Below, in pieces: positions 12,201-21,200 of a stretch of DNA of 64,000 nt (positions are counted from its first letter, which is position 1; the number at the start of each line of letters is the position of its first letter). Source of the stretch: Symbiodinium natans (Eukaryota > Sar > Dinophyceae > Suessiales > Symbiodiniaceae); contig CAJNDS010000440.1 of the NCBI GenBank assembly GCA_905221605.1, positions 2,501 to 66,500 on the forward strand, written 5' to 3'. A program made the translations under genes and the position numbers. The notes beneath the pieces were generated by a model. It was not told the DNA's origin. It ran no database searches and saw only the letters and a program-made list of their open reading frames with translations.

Positions 12201-15200
12201 AAAAAAAAACATGAATAAATAAAAAACAAAAACTAAACCCTTACTTAACACAAAAACCCCCAAAAGCCCCCAAACCACAAACCCTACACCCTTAGGTCGG
12301 GTGTGCTTAGCGTCCTGGCTTCGGAGTTGCTGGTTTGGTCAGGGTTTAGGGTTTAGGGTTTAGGGTTTAGGGTTAGGGTTTAGGGTTCAGGGTTCAGGGT
12401 TTAGGGTTTAGGGTTTAGGGCTTAGGGCTTAGGGCTTAGGGTTTAGGGTTTAGGGTTTAGGGTTAAGGATTTGTGGCTTAGGGTTTGCGCTGCTCGGGCT
12501 TGGGTTTTCGAATTCTGGGCGGGTTCACGGTTTGAGGTTAGGGTTTCGGGTTTGGGGGGTCTGTTCCTGGCCCATTGCTCAGCTTCTGCCCAAAAAACGG
12601 CTGCGATTCTTGGCACTGCCCTGGACCCCCTGAAACTCGCCTGGGACCTCCCCAACCCGTCCTGACTGAAACCCGACATGCTCTGGTACCTTTCTGGGGC
12701 GTTCCTAGACCCTTCTAGGACCTCCCTGTTCCGAATCTGGGTACCCTCACACAAAAACCCGAAATCAAGTCTTCAAAAGGAGGAAGTTTCTGGAAGCACG
12801 CACGTAGATAGTCCCGAGTCAAGGAAGAAGAAGAAAGAACATACAAGTCAAACGGGAAAGGATTCTGGGAGTGGGGTGATAGCAACTACATAATCAGCAA
12901 CGTAAAGGGGACCTTGCGGATCGCCGGCCCAGGCCAATCATAAACACAAAACCCTAAACCCTAAGCCCTATGCCTTAAACCCTAAACCCTGAACTCCGAA
13001 CCCTTAAACCCTAAACCCTAAACCCTAAGCCCTAAACCCTAAACCCTAAACCCTAAACCCTAAACCCTAAACCCTAAACCCCATTCCTAAGCGCGTCAGC
13101 CCTGAACAACCAGGGGCCATGGCTTCTCCCATTCGGCGCGCGAGTCTTGAAGCGCCATGTCCTCAGCGAACAAAAAGTTGCTTCGGAGTCCTAAGCCCTA
13201 GGGTTTAGGGTTTAGGGTTTAGGGTTTAGGGTTTAGGGTTTAGGGTTTAGGGTTTAGGGTTTAGGGTTTAGGGTTTAGGGTTTAGGGTTTAGGGCGTGGG
13301 GCTTAGGGGTTAGGGCTTGGGGCTTAGGGTTTAGGGGTTCCGGGTTTGGGGGTTTCGTGTTTTCGTGAGAAGATGCGGCTGCCCTTGTCTAAGATCCGGG
13401 CCATCTCCGCTTCAGACTTGTGCTCAAACTCCAGGCGGCTCAAACGAATTGACTCGTCCACCACCTGGGTTTAGGGTTTAGGGTCTGGGGTTTAGGGTTT
13501 ATAGGGTTTGGCTTTAGGGTTAAAACACACCAAAGACCCAAACCCTGCAACCGACAATTTTTAAACAAACGCCCCGACCACTGACAACCCTAAAGCTCCC
13601 AACCCCACCCCCAACACCGAGTCCTAGAACCCCAAGCCCTCAAACCCCGAAAAGCTCAAAATCAGAAGCCCTAAACCCTAAGCCCTCAACCCGAAACCCT
13701 AAACCCCAAACCCTAAACCCCAAACCCTAAACCCCAAACCCTAAACCCCAAACCCCAAACCCGAAACCCTAAACCCCAAACCCCAAACCCTAAACCCCAA
13801 ACCCGAAACCCTAAACCCGAAACCTACTGCCAAGCCCCGAAGCCCGGCCTCCTGCTCTGTCAGCTTCGCATCGGCCTCGTTGACGCCCTCGCGGCGCAAC
13901 CCGGCCTGGCACGCGAAACCCTAAACCCTAGCCCTAAACCCTAAACCCTAAACCCTAAACCCTAAACCCTGAACCCCAAACCCTAAACCCTTGCCCGAAA
14001 CCCTCCCTAAACCGTCAACCCGCACATGGGCGTGGGTGCGAGGGGCTCCGGCTTTCGGTTTCGGGCTTGGGGTTGCCCTAAACACTGGACCCTTTTTGTT
14101 GGGGTCTCTTTTGGGGCTTTGTGGGGTTTTAGTAAGCCCCTACAGGGCCAGTCTATGGGTCTTTACAGGGCTTTGTAGGGCTTTATAGGGCTTTGTAGGG
14201 CTTTGTAGGGCTTTGTAGGGCTTTATAGGGCTTTATAGGGCTTCTTGCCTTATAGGCCTACTCAACTCCCCCTGAGGCAAAAGGACCTGTGTATGGCCGA
14301 ACAAACTGTGGTCAGAAGCCGACTCTGCCGCCTCGTATCTTCTCCGCGACCTGCAGATCGCGGCGTCCTCACCATTGGCCCGAATTAAACCCTAAGACCC
14401 AGAGACCCTGAAGCCAGAAGACCCCAAAACCCTACCACCCCCCCAAAATCCTAAAACCCTATAAACCCAAAGGTTTATGAAGCTTGGGGTGTTGGCTTCG
14501 TAGGATGTTGCTGAAAACGGGTCGGGGATTTGATGTCGGTACTGGCAGCCATGAAGCTTGCCCTCAACGCCTATCGGGGCTTATGTGCTAACATCAACGC
14601 TTCGGCTAGGGTTTAGGGTTTAGGGTTTAGAGTTTCGGGTTCAGGGTTCATGGTTCAGGGTTCAGGGTTTAGGGTTTAGCGTTTAGGGTTTAGGGTTTAG
14701 GGTTCCGATCTACGCTTTCCCAGGTAGAGCACACGACTCACTGCAGTCTCTGCAAAGGTCGAGTGCTGTATCCTCTAGCCCAGGCAGGCCCAGCTTGATA
14801 GATACAATCACAGTGACAACGAGAATTACAACAACATAAAATTAACACGATCTTCGCCATGATCATAATCGCTGCAGGAATCATCACACCAACAAGCCTA
14901 AACAACATGGCAGTTGTGGTAGTAGATAAGACAAGTGCTGACAATAATATATACCACGCGCCCGAGACTTGAAAACTTAAACCCGCAACCATGACTCCAG
15001 ATGCCCAGAAACCCGAAGCTTAAATTCATCATGGGTTCCCCTACTACCCCCCTCTGTACTACCCCCCCCCCCCTAGGTTCCCCCCATAATTCAAGCTATT
15101 TATGGAAAATTATGCCCATTTAAGGGTTATCTAATGGAAGAACCAAGGCTCCCGAAGCTTCCCTAAGCTTCCCTAGGTACCTGCCCCCTCATGAACCCCC

Positions 15201-18200
15201 CCCCGCCCCCCCCAAACCCTAAACCCCCCATGAACCCCTCTTCCCTTACGAACTCTATAAATTAAACTCTTAACCCCGAAGGGCTCCTCAATCTCCCCCG
15301 GCCGCAGCTGCTGCGCAATTGGGCAGAGGCCGCCTTGGATCTGGGATTCTGAAAGGTTTAGGGTTTAGGGTTTAGGGTTTAGGGTTTAGGGTTTAGGGTT
15401 TAGAGTTTAGGGTTTAGGGTTTAGGGTTTAGGGTTTAGGGTTTGGGGTTTAGGGTTTAGGGTTTCGGGTTTAGGGTTTAGGGTGTAGGGCAATGAAGTGG
15501 TGGGCAAAGGAGGTTGGCAACCCACCCACAGCCAAGATTTCCTGATAACAGCAGGAGTCTGCGGAATGTGCCGCCCATTGAGGATTGCAACCTTCCCTGT
15601 CCCGCCCCCACCCCCTAAACCCCAAACCCTAAACCCCAAACCCGAAACTCTAAACCCCAAACCTTAAACCCTAAACGCTAAACCCGAAACCCTAAACCCT
15701 AAAGCCCAAACCCTAAACGCCAAACCCCAAACGCATTCACATTGCGGCCCATGGCGCTCCGAGGGGCCAGGGAGTTGTAGTGCGCATGGCCCTCGTAGAG
15801 GAGCCTTCCAGTTGGTGGCTTTGAGGGGTTTCAGGGTTTCAGGGTTTTAGGGTTTTAGGGTTTTAGGGTTTTAGGTTTTAGGGTTTTAGGGTTTTAGGGG
15901 TTGTGGGTTTTAGGGTTGTAGGGTTTAGGGTTTGAGGGTTTGACGGCTTTTAGGGTTTTGGGGTTTCAGGGTTCGAGGGTTTTGAGAGGCTTTAGGGTTC
16001 TAGGGATTGAGGATTTTCGGGCATAGGGTTTAGGGCTTTTAGGGTTCAGGGCATGGGTTGAATCGGGCTCAAGGTTCAGGGTTTAGCGCTTGGGGCTGAG
16101 CCGCGTGTGGGCTGAGGAGTAGGGTTTAGGGCTAGGGTTTAGGGTTTAGGGTTTCAGGGTTAAGGGCTAAGGGTTTAGGGCTGCGAGTTTGCCTCTTGAA
16201 GTGCTCGCGGAAATGCCATCACATGCCCAAGCCGCCTGCCCGCAACTTCAACTTTAGCACCCTCTCCTTCTTTTCAAAAACACTGGTTGCGCTCGGGTAG
16301 AGTGTAGGGTTTAGGGTTTATAGGGTTTAGGGTTTAAAGGGTTTAGAGTTTACAGAGTTTACAGAGTTTATAAGTTATAAGGTTTATAGGGTTTAGGGTT
16401 TAGGGTTTAGGGTTTAGGGTTTAGGGTTTAGGGTTTAGGGGAGGGGGTTGCTCGAGCCCCTTGTGATAACTTTAGCCGGGTCTCATTTAAAAAAACAGCG
16501 GTGCTCCAAAGAGGGTCCCAACAACATAAACCCCAAGCCCTACACCCTACCCTTTGATCGTCGTAGGGCTTAGGGCTTTTCGGGCATGAAGGGTTACCCG
16601 AAACCCTAAACCCTAAACCCTAAACCCTAAACCCTAAACCCTAAACCCTAAACCCTAGGCTTTAGGGTTTTGGGACTTACGAAGCTCGTGCATGGGCCAT
16701 GAGGGCGGCCTGACAGGTTGAGGCCACTTGGCGTCACACGCCTCATGGAACGTCCTCATCAGCCTCATCAAGGTTGAGGCAGCAGGGTTTAGGGTTTAGG
16801 GTTTAGGGTTTGGGGTTTAGGGTTTAGGGTTTAGGGTTTAGGGTTTAGGTTTAGGGCTTAAGTGCTTCGGGTTTAGGGCTGATGTCGTAGGCTCTGGGGT
16901 TTACAGTATGTAAGGGGTTGAGCACACGCCAGGCACCCACCGACCCCCCTGGTTTGCATGCATAGCGATTGGGATGTTCCCCCTTATACTATGAGTGATC
17001 ACAAGAGACAGCAAGCAATATGTTCAGCCAGATTGTGCTTAAGGGGTGGCAGTGGGAGTGTCTCACCAAGGTTCAGCCTATCATGCCTGAGCTTTGAGAC
17101 AAACCCCAAGAGCTAAAAGCTCACACCTCAAACACCAACCGTCTACTTGACTGAACTTGGAGCCCTAGCAAAAATCGTAATCTTAGCTGTCTCTTGGGAA
17201 CTATCGTACCCAAAAGTTCAAAATATTCCCAAGTATCCCTAAGTTTCGGGTTCAGAGTTTAGGGCCGTTTAGGGCTCGTGGTGAACCGCTCCTGAGCCTT
17301 GGCGACGTGATGCTTCTGCCAAAAGCCCTAAAACGATAAACCCTACGACGTTCAATCTAAGTCGCGCGCCATTATAAACACGAAACTGATCCATGAGCAC
17401 CAGAACCCCTAAACCCTAAACCCTAAACCCTAATCCCTAAACCCTAAACCCTAAACCCCAAATTCTGACGATAGAAACCAGAAAAAGCCGAGGCAGTGGG
17501 TTAAGTGTTTTTTGGCACAACGCTGAGGCCGAGACGAATGACCGTACGAGGCATAGATCTCCACCTTCGCGCGTTTAGGGTTTAGGGTTTAGGGTTTAGG
17601 GTTTAGGGTTTAGGGTTTCGGGTTCAGGGTTTGCAGGCAAACGCCGGGTTTAGGGTTCAGGGTTCAGGGCTTAGGGTCCACGGCTCCGCTCCCCCAACAC
17701 CCCTGCGTAGCACCCTAGCACCAAGGCTTAGCCACAAGGTCTTCAGGGTGTGGGGTTTAGGGTTATAGGGTTTAGGGTTAGAGGGTTTAGGCTTTAGGGT
17801 TTAGGCTTTAGGCTTTAGGGTTTAGGGTTTAGGGTTCAGACCGTGTTCCCCAGCCGCCCCACCCCCCCTCCCATATCTCTGAGAGGGCAGCTCGGCAATC
17901 GTATATCTCCGACAGCGCCTGCGCATCAGCAGAAGCTTCATGACTTCAATGGTCGGCCTGAAGCCTAAACCCTAAACCCTCTCAACCCCAGATCTCTGCA
18001 CCCTGCAGCCCTCAGCGCTTAACCCCGAAAGCCTGTGCCGCAGAACACCCACCTCACCTGCCAAGCTCTCTGAAGCTCCGAGAGCAGGGTTTAGGGTTTA
18101 GGGTTTAGGGTTTAGGGTTTAGAGTTTGGGGATTGGGATTTAGGGTTTAGGGTTTAGGGTTCAGGGTTCAGGGTTCAGGGTTTAGGGGTTCAGGGCCTGG

Positions 18201-21200
18201 TGGGGGCCGAGGCAAAGCTCCACTCAGCTGAACCGCTGGAAGCGCTCCTACTTCTGAGGGGCGCGCAGAGCCAGACGAAACCCTCTGGTAGCTGCAAGCT
18301 CTGTTGGCTCACAGGCTTCGGGCAGCGAGAAGCTTATGTTCCCAAAAGCACCACTGCGGGTTTAGGGGTTTAGGGCTTTGGGTTTAGGGTTTAAGGTTTA
18401 GGGTTACTGTTTCGGGGGTCAGGTGCAAATTTCAAGGGTCGAAACGTACGTGCTCGCGCCTCAATCTCCACGTCATCCCCCCACTCGCCCTCGCGCTGTA
18501 TTCGTGCCAGGAACCTGCCGCGTGGCAGTCGGTGCTGAACCCTAAAGCTTCAACCCTAAGCCCTGAACCCTTTGTTCACAGCACCCCAAATAGGGATCCA
18601 ACTTTACCCTCTGTTGGTCCTCTTGGCCCGTGGCCTACAATAAAGAATCATCAGCATACTCACAAAAAAGTATAATGGTCATAATCACAAATAAGTAGAA
18701 TAAGTAGAATGCTAGAATGATAATGCTAAAGCAGAAGTAGAATGCTAGGATGATAATGCTAATACTACTCATGATAGATGATGGATTTGGCAGCTCCGCC
18801 CCAGCCCCGAAATCACCATTTTTCCACTAAACCCAAAACCCTGAACCCTGAACCCTGAACCCTAAACCCTAAACCCTGAACCCTAAACTCTGAACCCTAA
18901 GCCCTAAACCCCAACTATTTTGCAATTCCGAGGGTTTCCACCGGTCCACCTGCTAAAGCAGAGACTAACCGGGCTACGCGAGCTTTCTTGACTATTCTGC
19001 CAGGGTAGACAGCAGTAAAGTAGTATTGTGTAGTGAGAACCCCAAGCCCCTAAACCCTAAACCCCTAAGCCCCTAAGCCCCTAAACCCCTAAACCCCTAA
19101 ACCCCTAAACCCCTAAACCCCTAAACCCCTAAACCCCTAAACCCCTAAACCCAAAACCCTAAACCCCTAAAACCCTAAACCCCTAAACCCGAACCCCTAA
19201 ACCCTCAACCCCAAACTCGAAACCCCTAAACCCTAGCAAAAGCGACCTGGGTTTTCTTGTCCCTCCTTTCGGTGCTCAGAGGTCGCCAAGGGTCGCAGCT
19301 GATCCTGCACAGCAGTGCTATCGCCACCACTGTCCTTTCGACCCCAGGTCACCTGGGTTTAGGGTTTAGGGTTTAGGGTTTAGGGTTTATGTTGCTGAGT
19401 TCATAAACCCCCAAAAAAGTGTACACGATAGGGGATTATGGTATCCCAAAAAGTGTGCTCACTCATCTACTAGGTCACAATGGATCCATCAGCTCGGATG
19501 GCAGCAAATGCCTAGACTGAACTTGGAACCCTAGGACAAATTGCTGAATTTGGCTGTTTCTTAGGAATTATGGTACCCAAAATTGTTCAGTTTGGCGGTT
19601 TCTTAGGAATTATAGTGCCAAAATGGAAATTTGTTTCCCAAGTATCCCTAAGATGCGAGTTCGGAGGCTTGAATCTGCTCCACATCCTTCAGCTGGTCTT
19701 GCACGGCACTGCTGTCGCCACCATCCCCCGAACTGCCCCAGGTCACGACGGATCCGTCGCCCCGAATGGCAGCAAAAGCCCGCAAATTGGACTGGATCTG
19801 GTGCACGTTCTTCAGCTGATCTTGCACAGCACTACTGTCACCTCCAAAGCTCGGATGGCCCCAGGACACGACAGATCCATCGACCAAGATCGCAGCAATT
19901 GCCATTGTGGCGCTTTGGATCTGTTCCACGCGCTTCAGCTGATGTTGTACGGCACTGCTGTCTCCACCAGTAGAGTTGTGGCCCCAGGTCACAACCGATC
20001 CATCCCTAAGGACTGCAGCAAAGACATGGGGCGAGGCGTGGATGTGCTGCACGTCTTTCAACTTATCTTGCACATCACGGCTGTCGCCACCAAGCAGAGG
20101 AGTACCCCAGGTCACGACAGATCCATCGCCCCGGATCGCCGCAAAGGCATGCGTCGATGCTTGAATCTTCTGCACACTGCCCAGTTCAACTTGCACAGCA
20201 CAGCTGCCGCCACCCCAGGTCACGACGGATCCATCGCACAGGATCGCCGCAAAAGCAGCATGGTCTCCGTGCTTCACGACCTGGATCTGGTCCACGTTCT
20301 TCAATTGATCACGAACGGCTGTGCTATCGCCACCAAATCCGGCATGGCCCCAGGTCACGACGGATCCGTCAACTTTGATCGCTGCAAATGCGCTTCCGGA
20401 GGCTTGAATCCGCTGTACGTTCTTGAGCTGGTCTTGCACGGCACTGCTGTCGCCACCGTCTTTAGCACTGCCCCAGGTCACAACCGATCCGTCCACAACT
20501 ATTGCAGCAAACGCGCTGTCAGAAGATTGAATGTGCTGAACGTGTTTCAGCTGCTCCTGAACTGCACTGCTGTTGCCTCCAGACTCAGCATGACCCCAGG
20601 TCACAACAGATCCGTCGCCCAGGATGGCAGCACACGCGCCCAAAGTGGCTTGCACCTGCCGCACGTTCTTCAGCTGGCCTTGCGCAGCACTGCTGTCTCC
20701 ACCGTGGGTGTCAGAACCCCAGGTCACAACAGATCCATCGCCCAGAACCGCAGCAAAAGCAGCGCCAGTGCGACAGACTTGCACCTTGCTCAGATGTAAA
20801 GTCAGTGAGTCCCCACTCTGCACCCTGGCTTTCTTGACGGTGTCGCTGTCGTGGAGAACATCCCCTGAGCAGTTCAAGAGGCGACCCTTCCCTACGCCCA
20901 GCGCATTCTCCGCGCAGCGCTTCAATGTTGCCACGGAGGCATCCAGATCGATCTCCACGGAGACTTGTCGGCCGCTGATGAGGCTCACTTCAACAGCTAT
21001 GGACATCACGCTAGATGCACGAAATGGGGGGGGGGGCTTCCGAAAGTTGGGGTGCCTTCTCGGGGGTCCTTCTTAAAAGGGGATCCTACTACTTGGGGGT
21101 CTATTTTTGGGTCCCCTATTGTCGTAAACCCCCAAAGACCTCTGCATCGTCTCCATGAATTATGATCCAAGCTTCGCTGATAGGCTTCAACTGAGGCTTA

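Noticed and set aside
19570-20799. A 409-codon plus-strand frame
   Set aside because: It is antisense to the RCC1-like gene; its periodic peptide mirrors the minus-strand repeats and starts inside an introner.
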